A stretch of DNA of 64,000 bases from Haloferax massiliensis (GCF_001368915.1 NZ_CSTE01000002.1:224248-288247), one strand, 5' to 3'; counted from the first letter of the stretch, positions 9,696-19,305 are shown. Numbers and translations: made by a program. The notes: generated by a model not told the origin, from the letters alone.

Positions 9696-10024
9696 GTCAG
9701 GTCTGTCGTCGTCTTCCCCATCACTTGTCGAACAAACCTGGCCCTTGGCTCTAGCACGATACGCTAAAGCCCAATACGACCTTGTCTTGGGGCTCTCCGA
9801 ACTTTCACAGCCATATCTATAGATGTTGATAAGAGAAACTGGTTTCTAAAGGACGGCACTCGCTGCGACCAGCGTGAGCAAATCCCACCTTGCAGAACTC
9901 TCTTCCATTGATAAGTACCTACTCACGTACGTCTGTACGTACGCTCGTGAGTACACGGACGAGTATGGAGAAAAACAAGCCCTCTACACGCGACCCGTAG
10001 GGGAGATTTGTTACGTACCGTGAG
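9696..10024. other. Intergenic region with a long palindrome
   Basis: The spacer lies between the convergent ends of the methyltransferase gene and the small gene at 10025. At 9920-9953 there is a nested inverted repeat: TACTCACG ... CGTGAGTA outside and TACGT-CTGT-ACGTA inside, with a CGCT bulge. Its place between converging 3' ends would suit a bidirectional terminator, but the dyad could also be a protein-binding site. Confidence 0.45.
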
Positions 10025-10279
10025 TCACCACTTGTCTTTGGGATACCTGATTCCCAGCCGTGCCACGATTTCCTCGTGATTGTTTAGCCACTGAAGCGCT
10101 TGATCGATCCCATCTAAAGCTGCCTGGATCTCAGTCGTGTCGACGGAGTCTAGATCCTCAGCTAGCAATCGGTCATCCTTACGAACGTACGACGCACAGA
10201 GTTTCGTGATGAGCTCATCCGCTTGACGATGGAGAGCCTCATCTAGAGTTTCTCCGTAGTCTGCGATGGAGTTTCGCAT
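10025..10279 (-). CDS. Small acidic hypothetical protein
   Basis: An 84-aa protein from the ATG at 10279 (an upstream ATG at 10297 would add six residues). It is acidic, predicted helical and without recognised motifs; the C terminus is IRYPKDKW. It follows a broken 54-codon gene (10322-10486) on the same strand, so the two may have been a small operon or toxin-antitoxin-like pair. The acidic composition supports a real haloarchaeal gene, but no function can be given. Confidence 0.5.
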   Translation of the reverse strand: MRNSIADYGETLDEALHRQADELITKLCASYVRKDDRLLAEDLDSVDTTEIQAALDGIDQALQWLNNHEEIVARLGIRYPKDKW

Positions 10280-10321
10280 CGAGTCGCCGTGTTCCACCTG
10301 TGGCTCACGGGCGGTAACAAA

Positions 10322-10486
10322 CTACCGAGATTGTTCTGACAACACTAGGAGACCACGGAACTGCTCGTCGCTCCTCAGTTCCTCAGCAATAGTCTCGCGC
10401 AACGGCCGATAGCAGAACTTGTCCTGTTTCAACTCGACGAGCTAATTAAATCGATCTTGGTCCTGGTCCGTTGATCTAAAACTCAT
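10322..10486 (-). pseudogene. Small gene interrupted by an in-frame amber codon
   Basis: Reading the minus strand from the ATG at 10486 gives 54 sense-like codons to a TAG at 10322-10324, with one internal TAG at codon 15 (plus-strand CTA, 10442-10444). Before the stop the peptide reads MSFRSTDQDQDRFN; after it, LVELKQDKFCYRPLRE and onward to LLVLSEQSR. A single G-to-T change of a GAG codon would explain the break. The acidic composition fits a former haloarchaeal small protein. It lies directly upstream of the gene at 10025-10279. Confidence 0.5.
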
Positions 10487-10752
10487 CGCTGACTCACCTC
10501 AAACGCGGTTCTTTCGCGTTCCAGTGAGTGCATCTGGCTCCGGTTTTCTTTCCTCATATGAGCGGTCCCTCACTATGATTAATAAACTACGCAAAATACC
10601 GACGGCCTGCCTCCTGCGACTCACTTGCCAGAAAAATACTGTAGAGATTACTGTTGACACTCGTATATTCTAGTTCTGTAGCTATTACTTTCACTTCGGT
10701 CACCACACGTTATTGTACCTTCAACTGTCAGGTTAGGGTAGTTCAGAAATCT
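10487..10752. other. Promoter region of the Mre11-Rad50-NurA-HerA operon
   Basis: The spacer is divergent between the minus-strand small genes and mre11. It is noticeably A+T rich (for example ATTAATAAACTACG near 10579 and CTCGTATATTCTAG near 10662), as expected for archaeal promoters in both directions. I cannot assign one TATA box with certainty. The reading frame of Mre11 is open upstream of 10753, but those residues are Cys/Tyr/Val-rich and unlike the acidic protein. Confidence 0.35.
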
Positions 10753-11922
10753 ATGACGAGGATCCTCCATCTAAGCGATACACATCTCGGGAATCGCCAG
10801 TACGGAAGCGATATCCGGCGAGACGACTTCACGAACGCCTTCGACGCGGCCATCAACCGCGCAGTCAGTGAAGACGTGGACGCCGTCATACACACGGGCG
10901 ATCTGTTCCACCGTCGGACGCCCTCACTGCCGGTCGTCACGGACTGCATCCAAACCCTCCGGAAACTCTCCGACGCGGACATCCCGTTCTACGGGATCGT
11001 CGGGAACCACGACCGGAAGATGGACGAACAGTGGCTGGACCTCATCCGAGAGACAGGCACGGCCGAACGCCTAGACCGCACGCCGACGACGGTAAACGAT
11101 GACGTCGCGCTCTACGGGATTGACGCCGTCACTAAACCCGCGTGGGAGGCCACTGACTTCACGCTTGACGAGCCCGAGAACGACGACACGTTCTGCCTGC
11201 TTGGTCTCCATCAACTGTTCGAGCCACTCGTCCCCGAGTTCTACGCCGACCACGACCTCGTAGAGGTGCTCGAACGAGTGAACATCGATGTCGACGCGCT
11301 CGCACTCGGTGACTATCACCAGACTGAGAGCGGCATTATCGACGGCGTCCCTGCGTGGTACGCTGGCTCGACCGAACGCTGTGCGACGGACGAAGTAGAG
11401 CCGCGGACCGTCAGCCTCCTCGAAATCGAGGACGGTGAACTCGACCGACGAGAGATCGAACTCGACACGCGGGAGTTCGTCTCGATCCGAATCGAGTTCG
11501 ACGAGGAGGACAGTCACGGGTACGCACGCGACCAGATCGCACGACACCAGCTCGATGACACGGTTGCTATCGTCACGCTCGCCGGTGAGCGGACACCCGT
11601 CACGTCGAGCGACGTCTACGAGATGGTCGTCGATAACGGCGCGGCGGTCTGCAAGGTCGACGACCGTCGTGGCCGAACACAGTTCGATCCCGAGGACGGC
11701 CCGCAGGGCGCGATTCAGAGCGCAGACAAACTCATCGAGGAGAAACTCGCCGAGCAGAACCTAAGCGAGATCACGACCGCCGTCGAGGAACGCATTCGGA
11801 GCGATGACGATCTGGCGACCAACGAAATCGACGACGTCATCGAAGGGATGATCCAAGACGCCCAGACGGACGCCTTCGCGGATTTGGACGACGCGGATAA
11901 TGACGAGGTGAGCGAACAGTGA
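10753..11922 (+). CDS. mre11: Mre11/SbcD-type DNA double-strand break nuclease
   Basis: A 389-aa calcineurin-like metallophosphoesterase. The metal-binding motifs are in order: D9-x-H11 (DTHLG), GDLFH with D50, GNHD at 84-87, GLHQL near 151 and GDYHQ near 187. This is the Mre11/SbcD set. The ATG at 10753 was chosen because the protein then starts directly with MTRILHLSDTHLG, as in Mre11. The acidic C-terminal tail (~300-389) should include the Rad50-interacting region. The stop overlaps the GTG start of rad50 by 4 bp. Mre11 trims DNA ends as a dimer with Rad50. The location inside the element suggests an accessory copy, perhaps for defence or element maintenance. Confidence 0.93.
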   Translation: MTRILHLSDTHLGNRQYGSDIRRDDFTNAFDAAINRAVSEDVDAVIHTGDLFHRRTPSLPVVTDCIQTLRKLSDADIPFYGIVGNHDRKMDEQWLDLIRETGTAERLDRTPTTVNDDVALYGIDAVTKPAWEATDFTLDEPENDDTFCLLGLHQLFEPLVPEFYADHDLVEVLERVNIDVDALALGDYHQTESGIIDGVPAWYAGSTERCATDEVEPRTVSLLEIEDGELDRREIELDTREFVSIRIEFDEEDSHGYARDQIARHQLDDTVAIVTLAGERTPVTSSDVYEMVVDNGAAVCKVDDRRGRTQFDPEDGPQGAIQSADKLIEEKLAEQNLSEITTAVEERIRSDDDLATNEIDDVIEGMIQDAQTDAFADLDDADNDEVSEQ

Positions 11923-14900
11923 AGATCAACTCGCTCACGCTCCAGAACATCCGGAGCTACGAGGACCAAACCGTCGAATTCCCGGAAGGAACGATCCTCA
12001 TCCACGGTGAGAACGGAGCCGGGAAGACCTCGCTCCTGATGGGAATCTTCGGCGGGCTGTTCCTCTCGAAGATCCGCAACGTCGGGACGAGTAACTTCAC
12101 GCTCGACGACCTCGTGCGACGCGGCGAAGACAAAGGAACGGTAGAGCTCGTCTTCGAGATCGACGGCACCGAATACACCGCGACGTGGAAGCTGTACACC
12201 ACAAGCACGCCGAACAGCGCCACACTCGACGCGCCTTCGTTCTCCGAGCCAATCACCGGGATTGGTCCAGTCCGCGAAGAAGTCATCAGCCTCCTCGGCA
12301 TGGATGAGGACGACTTCTCCAGTTCGGTCTACGTGAAACAGGGCGAGATCGACCGGTTGATCGACGCCGGCAACCGCGCCGAAATGATCGACAGCTTGCT
12401 CGGCCTCGACGAGATCGACGAATACATCGACCGGATGAAACTCGCGCGCCGCGGAGCCGGGCGCGTCCAAGAGCGAAACAAGAACAGCCGTGAGAACTAC
12501 CAAGAGGACCTCGACGGCTTCGAGCACACCGAACCGGAGTACGAGGACGAAATCCAGTCACTCACCGACCGCATTCAGGAACTGGAAGACGAGATCGAAG
12601 AATACGACGAGTTCATCGACCAACTCAAAGAGCAACGCAACCGCATCGAGGGCGACATTGAGGATTACGAAGACCTCGAAGCACGACGCGACGACAAGAT
12701 CGAACAGATCGAGTCCGCACAGGAAGACCGCACAGACGCGCAGTCCACCATCGACGATAGCGAGTCCACAATCGAAGACGCCCAGGACGACATCGAAGCC
12801 CTTGAAGACGAGATCGCCGCCCTCAACGACGAGGTCAAGTACGACCTCACCACGGCAGATAGTGCTCGTGACGCCCGCGAGGAGGCACAGAGCGAGTACA
12901 CGACCGCGTCCACAGAGCGGACGGAGCGGAAGAACGACTTCGAGAACGCACAAGCCGAGCTAGAACGCCTCGAAGAACGCCTCACCGAAGCCCGCGACGA
13001 GCGCGAAGCACGCGTGAACGAGCTCGACGAACTCGAAGCACGCCTCGAAGAGGCAGAGGCAGACCTCGAAGACGCCGAATCGGACCTCCATACTCGGCTC
13101 AACGACCGGAACGAGCGCGTCGCGGCGTTCCTCCCTGCGGTCGACGACCCCGACGAGGTCACTGACGAGCACGAGCGCGCCGTCACGGACCGTATCGAGG
13201 AGCTCCGCGAGCAGCGCGAAGACCTGACCGGGACGAAACGCGAGGTCACAACGACACGCGAGCACACCAGCAAGGATCTCGAAGACGCGCGGTCTGAGCG
13301 AGACGACGCCGAAGACGAGTTAGCCGATGCCGAGGTCGAACTCGCTGACATAGAGGACGACATCGAACGCGCCGAGGACGACCTCTCGGAAGCCGAGGAC
13401 GAGTTCGAACGCCGTCTCGACGAGCTCGCTTCGCTCGGCTCCGACCTCGATATCGACGTTACCTCGGAGAACCTCGGCGAGCTCCGCGACACGGTCCTCC
13501 CGACCCGACTCGAACAGGTCAACACCGAGTTGAACGACGTCGGGAACACTATCGCCGGCCACGAGAACGACATCGAGCGCTACGAGGAGGAGATCGCTGA
13601 ACTCCAAGCCCTCGAAAACGAAGGGACGTGCCCGAAATGCGGACAGTCGGTCGACGAAACACACGTGACTGATGAGGTTGCGGACCTCGAAGCGCAGATC
13701 GATAACGCGGAGTCTGCCCTCGAAGACACGAGAGAGACCGAGGCAGCGCTCCAGTCGGAGAAAGAGTCACTACAGGACCTCCGTGATGATGTCATCGATG
13801 TCATTCAGTTCCGCGAGAACACGCTCGTCGAGGCACGGGAGGACGTGACGTCGCTCCGAGACGAGGCGGCCGACGTAGAGAATCACATCGATGATCTTGA
13901 AGAGACTATCGAGGCCCGTGAGGCGACGATCACCGAACTGGAGGCTGAAATCGACGAGTTCGACGACCGCGTAGCGGACCTTGACGACGAGATCGAAACC
14001 GTCACCGCTGACGTCGAGACCGGGGACGAGGTGCTCGGCACGTTCGACGCGGTCCGTGAGCAGCGTGACGTGGTCGACACGCTCGAAACCGAGATCGAAG
14101 ACCTCCAGAGCGATATCGAAGACGTGGTCGATACCATCGACACGCTCGACGAGGACATCGCGGACCTCAACGGCGACATCGCTGACCAGGAAGCGGCTGT
14201 CGAGGACGCGGAAGCCGCCCTCGAAGCTGCGGACGAGCGCGTCGAACAGCTCGACGACGCTCGGAAGACGGTCGAAGACGCAGTCGAACGCTACGACGAC
14301 ATCGCCGACCTTCGAACCACGATCCAGCAGGAACAGCAGTCTATTCAACACGCGCGTGACCGGATCGAGGATCTCAACAGCCAGATCGCCCGTCTCCGCG
14401 AGGAGAAAGAGGACATAGAGGACAACCTCGGCGAGAAGGATATCGAGGATCTCCGGGACGACCTGGACCAAGTCGAGGAACTCGTCGAGAAGCGCCAGGA
14501 CCAGCGCGACGACCGGCAAGAGGAACTCCAAGATACCCGTGACGAGCGGACACGCCTGGAAGCAGACCTTGAGAACTTCCGTGGGAAGAAGGCGCAGATC
14601 GACCTCTTGGAGCGGAAAGAGCGCTGGGCGCAGGAAGTCCACGACGAGCTGGACTCGACGATTGCCATCTACGAGAGCACGAAGTCCGACCTCCGCGAAC
14701 AGTACCTCGCGTACATCAACGAGTACACGAACGACATCTTCAAAGAGATCTACAAGAACAGCAGCTACCAGCAGGTCCTCATCGAGGAAGCGTACAACGA
14801 CCGCAGCGGGAGCTACGAGTACGACATCCGTCTGCTGCGCGACGACGGAACGACCGAGGACCCGAGCAACGCCAGCGGCGGCGAGCGCGCCATCGTGAAT

Positions 14901-15188
14901 CTCGCGCTCCGCGCCGGCATCTACAAGCTCATCGCTGAACTCCACGGCGGCAACCAGGGCCAGCTCCCGCCGTTCATCCTCGACGAGCCCACGACATTCC
15001 TCGACGAAGGCCACGTCGGCCAGCTCGAACAGATGCTGACGACGATCCAGGAGTGGAACGTCCCGCAGATCATCGTCGTTTCACACGACGAGAGCCTCAT
15101 CCACGGCGCTGACCACGAGTGCTACATCACCATCGACGAGGCGTCGAACACGAGTCAGATCACGATGCGGACTGCGGGGAACGACTGA
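11919..15188 (+). CDS. rad50: Rad50/SbcC-type SMC-like ATPase
   Basis: A 1089-aa protein starting at a GTG that overlaps the mre11 stop (GTGA). The N-terminal half-ATPase has Walker A GENGAGKTS near 31-39. Two very long acidic coiled-coil arms flank a zinc hook with CPKC at residues 571-574. The C-terminal half-ATPase has signature ASGGERA and Walker B FILDEPTTFLDEGH. This is complete Rad50 architecture. With Mre11 it forms the ATP-gated nuclease complex that bridges and processes DNA ends. The next gene begins with no gap, so transcription and translation are coupled to nurA and herA. Confidence 0.95.
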   Translation: MKINSLTLQNIRSYEDQTVEFPEGTILIHGENGAGKTSLLMGIFGGLFLSKIRNVGTSNFTLDDLVRRGEDKGTVELVFEIDGTEYTATWKLYTTSTPNSATLDAPSFSEPITGIGPVREEVISLLGMDEDDFSSSVYVKQGEIDRLIDAGNRAEMIDSLLGLDEIDEYIDRMKLARRGAGRVQERNKNSRENYQEDLDGFEHTEPEYEDEIQSLTDRIQELEDEIEEYDEFIDQLKEQRNRIEGDIEDYEDLEARRDDKIEQIESAQEDRTDAQSTIDDSESTIEDAQDDIEALEDEIAALNDEVKYDLTTADSARDAREEAQSEYTTASTERTERKNDFENAQAELERLEERLTEARDEREARVNELDELEARLEEAEADLEDAESDLHTRLNDRNERVAAFLPAVDDPDEVTDEHERAVTDRIEELREQREDLTGTKREVTTTREHTSKDLEDARSERDDAEDELADAEVELADIEDDIERAEDDLSEAEDEFERRLDELASLGSDLDIDVTSENLGELRDTVLPTRLEQVNTELNDVGNTIAGHENDIERYEEEIAELQALENEGTCPKCGQSVDETHVTDEVADLEAQIDNAESALEDTRETEAALQSEKESLQDLRDDVIDVIQFRENTLVEAREDVTSLRDEAADVENHIDDLEETIEAREATITELEAEIDEFDDRVADLDDEIETVTADVETGDEVLGTFDAVREQRDVVDTLETEIEDLQSDIEDVVDTIDTLDEDIADLNGDIADQEAAVEDAEAALEAADERVEQLDDARKTVEDAVERYDDIADLRTTIQQEQQSIQHARDRIEDLNSQIARLREEKEDIEDNLGEKDIEDLRDDLDQVEELVEKRQDQRDDRQEELQDTRDERTRLEADLENFRGKKAQIDLLERKERWAQEVHDELDSTIAIYESTKSDLREQYLAYINEYTNDIFKEIYKNSSYQQVLIEEAYNDRSGSYEYDIRLLRDDGTTEDPSNASGGERAIVNLALRAGIYKLIAELHGGNQGQLPPFILDEPTTFLDEGHVGQLEQMLTTIQEWNVPQIIVVSHDESLIHGADHECYITIDEASNTSQITMRTAGND

Positions 15189-16478
15189 ATGGACGCGGAC
15201 GCGCTCGGCATCGTCCGCGAGATGTTCGACCACATCGACACGAACATTCCGCGCGACGTCACGTCACAATCCGAGTACGCGCGCGAGCTGTTCGCTCACC
15301 TCGCACTCGACGGCGGCCGCGTGAGCGCGCTCGACGACCCGTCATACCGAAAGACACGGATCGACGAACTTGGGACGTGGACTGGCGACCCGTGGGGCAG
15401 TCCAACGTACGGGCTCGACGCGAGCACCACCCGGCCCTTAGAATTCAACAACGGACTCATCGTGGACACAGCGTACGCCAAGATCGGCGTCGCCGGCGCG
15501 AACGCGGACAAACGCATCGAGGACACGGGCACCATCGAAACCGTCGTCTACCTCGCCGACAGCGAGAGCACGCTCCACCCCCAGCAGTTCGAAACGAACC
15601 ACGTCGCCGGTGAAGTCGTCCAGTTCCCGTCGACCCAACGCTCGGCGACGCTCTCGAAGTCCGTCGCCACAGCCGCACAAGGCCTCGCGGAAAGCTCGCA
15701 CGCCGCTGCGAACGTGGATGCGTTCGATGGCGTGTTGTTCATCGACGGCGCGGTCTACCCGCTCGGCGTGCTCTACTGGGTTCTTCTCGACAAAGTCGGC
15801 CGGACGACACCCGTTGGGACGTGGAAGAAACCCGACGAGATCGTCCGCAACTACATCGACGTGATCGACACCCAGTACGAGCAGGGATTCCCCGTTGTCG
15901 GCGTCGTCAAGACCTCCACCATCAGCCAACTCCTCGACGCCCTCGACGAGAAACTCGGGGCGAACGATATCACGGGTGAGCGCGGGACAACTCCGGACGT
16001 GCCGTGGACGCGCGACCACCAGTTCATCGCAGAGGTACTCCGCGACGAGAGCCTCGAACACCTCACGTACACGTCCTGGTTCGTCCACGAACAAGCCCCG
16101 GTCAACGGCGAGGCGTTCGAACTCCTAGAGCCCTACAGCAGCGAGCTCTCGCACGGCGCACCGGAAGACTACCGCCGTGCGTTCTTCTACGTCCGACTCC
16201 CGAAGACCGGCGGTGTCCTCCGCGTCGAAACGCCGCAGCTCATGATCGCCGACGCGGCGACACGCGACGAACTCCAGTACAAGGTACTGAAAGAGATTGC
16301 ACAGACGCAAGACGTGCCGCGTGCCGTCAAGCGCGCCGACCGCATCGCCCGAGTGAGCCCCGAGAACCGCGACACGATACGCGACTTCCTCACGACCGCC
16401 GACTACGCCCACGACTACAACTGGGACGGCCGCTGGAACGACATCGAACAACCACCAGAAACCCAATTCCAACAATGA
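15189..16478 (+). CDS. nurA: NurA family 5'-3' nuclease
   Basis: A 429-aa protein whose ATG directly abuts the rad50 stop. NurA-domain features are visible: an aspartate in YGLDAST (D77), a second acidic motif FIDGAVYPL near residue 183, and the VVGVVKTST strand near 239, followed by the conserved C-terminal GGVLRVETPQ segment. NurA is the nuclease partner of the HerA hexameric translocase; together they resect DNA ends for recombination in thermophilic archaea. The stop overlaps the herA start (ATGA), so the pair are coexpressed. The presence of NurA and HerA in one unit with Mre11-Rad50 resembles the thermophile operon, here on a mobile element. Confidence 0.88.
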   Translation: MDADALGIVREMFDHIDTNIPRDVTSQSEYARELFAHLALDGGRVSALDDPSYRKTRIDELGTWTGDPWGSPTYGLDASTTRPLEFNNGLIVDTAYAKIGVAGANADKRIEDTGTIETVVYLADSESTLHPQQFETNHVAGEVVQFPSTQRSATLSKSVATAAQGLAESSHAAANVDAFDGVLFIDGAVYPLGVLYWVLLDKVGRTTPVGTWKKPDEIVRNYIDVIDTQYEQGFPVVGVVKTSTISQLLDALDEKLGANDITGERGTTPDVPWTRDHQFIAEVLRDESLEHLTYTSWFVHEQAPVNGEAFELLEPYSSELSHGAPEDYRRAFFYVRLPKTGGVLRVETPQLMIADAATRDELQYKVLKEIAQTQDVPRAVKRADRIARVSPENRDTIRDFLTTADYAHDYNWDGRWNDIEQPPETQFQQ

Positions 16479-18346
16479 GCGACGACCTAGACGATCTCCT
16501 CGAAAACGACCCCGGCGCAGACGACGAATCAACTGAAACCGAATCCACCGCCATGACCAAACAGGCCACGGATGGTAGTGCTGACGTCGAATCCGAAGCG
16601 AACGTCCCCGAGACATCCGTCCCGAACGCGCTGACCGATTCCGACGAAGACGAGCTCGGCCACATCGTCGCCAGCGAAGAAATCCACGTCACCCGCAGCG
16701 ACTACAAAGTCAACGCGTTCGTGAAAACCAACTGCCGTGACGACGTCCGCGTCGGCGACTACGTCCAAATCCCATACCCCGAACCAGACCCGACCGAGCA
16801 ACCCGACGAACTCTTCGCCATCGTCGACGGACTCCGATACGAACCCTACACCGAACTCGACGATAAATCCGACACCCACAACCGGATTACGGCAGCCCAC
16901 ACCCTCGACGAGACAGAATTCGTCCTCGTCGCCGAACTCGAACCAATCGCCATCATCTCCGCCACTGACGATGACCTCGAACGCAGCATCGTCAACAAAA
17001 TCCCGAAACCCAATACGCCCGTCGCACTCTCCCTCGACGAAGAATACCTCCGAACCGGCCTCAACATCCCGCACGACGGCGTGTTCGCCGGATACCTCTC
17101 TGTCGGCGGCGACCGAATGACCGTCGACGGCGACCCACTCCCCTACTTCATCAACAACCCCGGCATCGACCCCGTAACCAATGAAATCGAATCCGGTGAA
17201 CCCGCGATCTTCCGGCACACCCTCGTCGCCGGCTCAACTGGGAAAGGGAAAACACACTTCACGAAGAACCTGCTCCGCCAGTTCGCCACCGATAAGCGAT
17301 ACCCGATAGAGAACCACCAGACCGGCGACACTGAACACAGCCGCCTCAACCTCGTCATCCTCGACCCCGAAAACGAATACTCCGAAATGCGGAACGACAA
17401 CCCCGAACTCCGCAACGAGGACGAACTCATTCAACGGCTCGAACGGCAAGGCATCGAAGTCGGCGGCATCGACAACTTCGAGACATTCATCCCGGACATC
17501 GGGAACACCAACGACCCGAGTACCGGTGAGAGTCGAAGCCTCACGATCCCCTTCTCGCTCGTCGAGCACCGCCCGCAGCTCCTCATGCCGTACTCTCCGA
17601 CGGAAGTCACACGCGGTGCCCTCGAAAACTGCATCGACGCGTACTTCTCCGACACTAACACGCCGACGTACGACGGGTTCCTCCAGTACCTCCGCACCAA
17701 CGAAGACTCGGAAAGTCCGCTCCGCCAGCGGTACAACATCGAAGACGGCACATGGGGCGCAATCATGCGTCGCGTCACCGACGCCGCCTACCGCGACGTC
17801 TTCGACCACGGCACCAACCCCCTCCCCGACGTGTCAAACGCCGTGTTCCGCGAAGGCCAAGTCACCGTCATCCCAACCAGCCACCTCCACGGCGCAAAAG
17901 AAGAACTCACCGTCCTCTCCATCCTCTCCTACATCATCGACAACAAAATCGACGACTACGACGTTGATCCCAACGTCAAAGACACCCCACTCCTCGTCGC
18001 CGTTGACGAAGCCCACAACTACGTCTCAGACCCGGGAACCCTCCGCGAACAATACATCGTCAACCGCGCCCGCGACGCCGTCAAACAAGGCCGCAAAGAC
18101 AAACTCGGCCTCTTCATGATCACCCAAAACCCCGAAGACATCGACGGCGACATCCTCAAACAAACCAACACCAACATCTTCCTCGGCCTCCGCGAAGAAG
18201 TCATCACCAAAGTCCCCTCCATCCCCCGCGGCTACGAACAAGACCTCCAAAAATACGGAAAAGGCCAAGCCGTCATCAAAGCCCCCGACGTCGAAGCCGT
18301 CGAAGTCAAAGGCCTCCCCTACTGCCTCACCCAACACAGCAACTGA
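16475..18346 (+). CDS. herA: HerA-type hexameric DNA translocase (FtsK-HerA ATPase)
   Basis: A 623-aa protein. Residues 1-60 are an acidic low-complexity leader, followed by a HAS-barrel-like beta domain (~65-200) and the HerA ATPase core with Walker A GSTGKGKTH near 252-260, Walker B VAVDEAHNY near 508 and the sensor segment FMITQNPEDI. HerA pumps double-stranded DNA into or through NurA. The start overlaps the nurA stop by 4 bp. Codon choice shifts visibly within the last ~600 bp towards A-rich synonymous codons (CAA, AAA). An IS begins only 13 bp after the stop, so anything formerly cotranscribed downstream has been separated. Confidence 0.92.
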   Translation: MSDDLDDLLENDPGADDESTETESTAMTKQATDGSADVESEANVPETSVPNALTDSDEDELGHIVASEEIHVTRSDYKVNAFVKTNCRDDVRVGDYVQIPYPEPDPTEQPDELFAIVDGLRYEPYTELDDKSDTHNRITAAHTLDETEFVLVAELEPIAIISATDDDLERSIVNKIPKPNTPVALSLDEEYLRTGLNIPHDGVFAGYLSVGGDRMTVDGDPLPYFINNPGIDPVTNEIESGEPAIFRHTLVAGSTGKGKTHFTKNLLRQFATDKRYPIENHQTGDTEHSRLNLVILDPENEYSEMRNDNPELRNEDELIQRLERQGIEVGGIDNFETFIPDIGNTNDPSTGESRSLTIPFSLVEHRPQLLMPYSPTEVTRGALENCIDAYFSDTNTPTYDGFLQYLRTNEDSESPLRQRYNIEDGTWGAIMRRVTDAAYRDVFDHGTNPLPDVSNAVFREGQVTVIPTSHLHGAKEELTVLSILSYIIDNKIDDYDVDPNVKDTPLLVAVDEAHNYVSDPGTLREQYIVNRARDAVKQGRKDKLGLFMITQNPEDIDGDILKQTNTNIFLGLREEVITKVPSIPRGYEQDLQKYGKGQAVIKAPDVEAVEVKGLPYCLTQHSN

Positions 18347-18351
18347 AAAGC

Positions 18352-18359
18352 CTTGGAAG
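18352..18359 (+). repeat. 8-bp target-site duplication, left copy
   Basis: CTTGGAAG directly precedes the left terminal inverted repeat of the IS; the identical right copy is at 19298-19305. An exact 8-bp duplication implies insertion by transposition. Confidence 0.85.
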
Positions 18360-19297
18360 GGCTCTGGTGAATCACTAGACGGCGTCGGTTTCGGCCGTTA
18401 GAATTTGGAAGATGAAGCGGGAAACCGTCGATGCTCTATGTCGAAAATTTCCCGCTTCACGAGCAAAGCGGTCACGTTGGCTAAAAATGTTGTTGGTGAC
18501 CGAGGCGAAGTCGCCGCCCCCGAAGGGGGTGGCGGCTTCGCCGACTACGCCCTTGTATCGCTCCACTGTCTGCGGATTTACCACGATGAGTCGTACCGCA
18601 ACGCCCTCGATCTGCTGAGCGAAATGCCGCATATTTGTGGGGAGATCGGCCTCGAAGAGGGCGATCTCCCTGACCACTCGACGTTGGTTAAGGCGTTTGA
18701 TAGGTTTCAGATGAAGGTCTGGCGAGTGCTGCTGCGCCTGTCGGCGCAGCTGCACGACCCCTCGGGTCACGCCGCCATCGATGCCACGTTTTTCGACCGC
18801 GAAAACGCTAGCAAGCACTACTGCCGCCGCACGAATCACCGCGTTCAGACACTCAAAGCGACGGCTCTCGCCGATACGCAAACCCAAGCTGTTCTCGACG
18901 TTCATTGTACGACCGAGAAAACCCACGACACACAACTCGGCTGGCAGGTCGCCTCCCGCAACGCAGGCGACCTGCACAGCCTCGCCGCCGACAAAGGCTA
19001 CGACTGGATGCAGTTACGTGAAAGACTCCGCGAAGAAGGCGTGAGACCGCTGATTAAACATCGCATCTTCCGGCCCATCGACCACGCGCATAACGCGCGG
19101 GTCGATGGGCCTCGATACCGTCAAAGATCGATGTGTGAGACGGTTTTCTCGTCGATCAAGCGCACGCACGGCGACGCCGTGCGAGCGCGAACGTGGTACC
19201 GTGAATTTCGTGAACTCGTTTTGAAATGTGCCGTTCACAACATCAAGCGTGCCGCAACATAGCCAAATCAACCGCTGTATGGCGATTCACCAGAGCC
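18360..19297 (+). mobile_element. IS5-family insertion sequence (ISH1-like), 938 bp
   Basis: The ends are perfect inverted repeats over at least 14 bp: GGCTCTGGTGAATC at 18360-18373 and its complement GATTCACCAGAGCC at 19284-19297. They are bounded by the 8-bp direct repeat CTTGGAAG. One transposase gene fills the element. The size, one-ORF layout and 8-bp duplication match the ISH1-type branch of the IS5 family in haloarchaea; the exact IS name needs a database match. It sits between herA and the STAND gene without breaking either. Confidence 0.92.
18438..19262 (+). CDS. IS5-family DDE transposase
   Basis: A 274-aa transposase from the ATG at 18438 (MSKISRFTSK). The acidic triad can be placed at AAIDATFFD (first D), AADKGYDW (second D) and CETVFSSIKR (E in the Y/C-E-x6-K/R form). 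This is the IS5/IS1031 type. It catalyses cut-and-paste movement of the surrounding 938-bp element. No frameshift or internal stop is seen, so it could be active. Confidence 0.92.
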   Translation: MSKISRFTSKAVTLAKNVVGDRGEVAAPEGGGGFADYALVSLHCLRIYHDESYRNALDLLSEMPHICGEIGLEEGDLPDHSTLVKAFDRFQMKVWRVLLRLSAQLHDPSGHAAIDATFFDRENASKHYCRRTNHRVQTLKATALADTQTQAVLDVHCTTEKTHDTQLGWQVASRNAGDLHSLAADKGYDWMQLRERLREEGVRPLIKHRIFRPIDHAHNARVDGPRYRQRSMCETVFSSIKRTHGDAVRARTWYREFRELVLKCAVHNIKRAAT

Positions 19298-19305
19298 CTT
19301 GGAAG
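19298..19305 (+). repeat. 8-bp target-site duplication, right copy
   Basis: CTTGGAAG, identical to 18352-18359 at the other side of the IS. Confidence 0.85.

Noticed and set aside
12665-13573. 302-aa Ser/Arg-rich minus-strand frame
   Set aside because: Antisense of the Rad50 coiled coil; low-complexity Ser/Arg composition is typical of such shadows.
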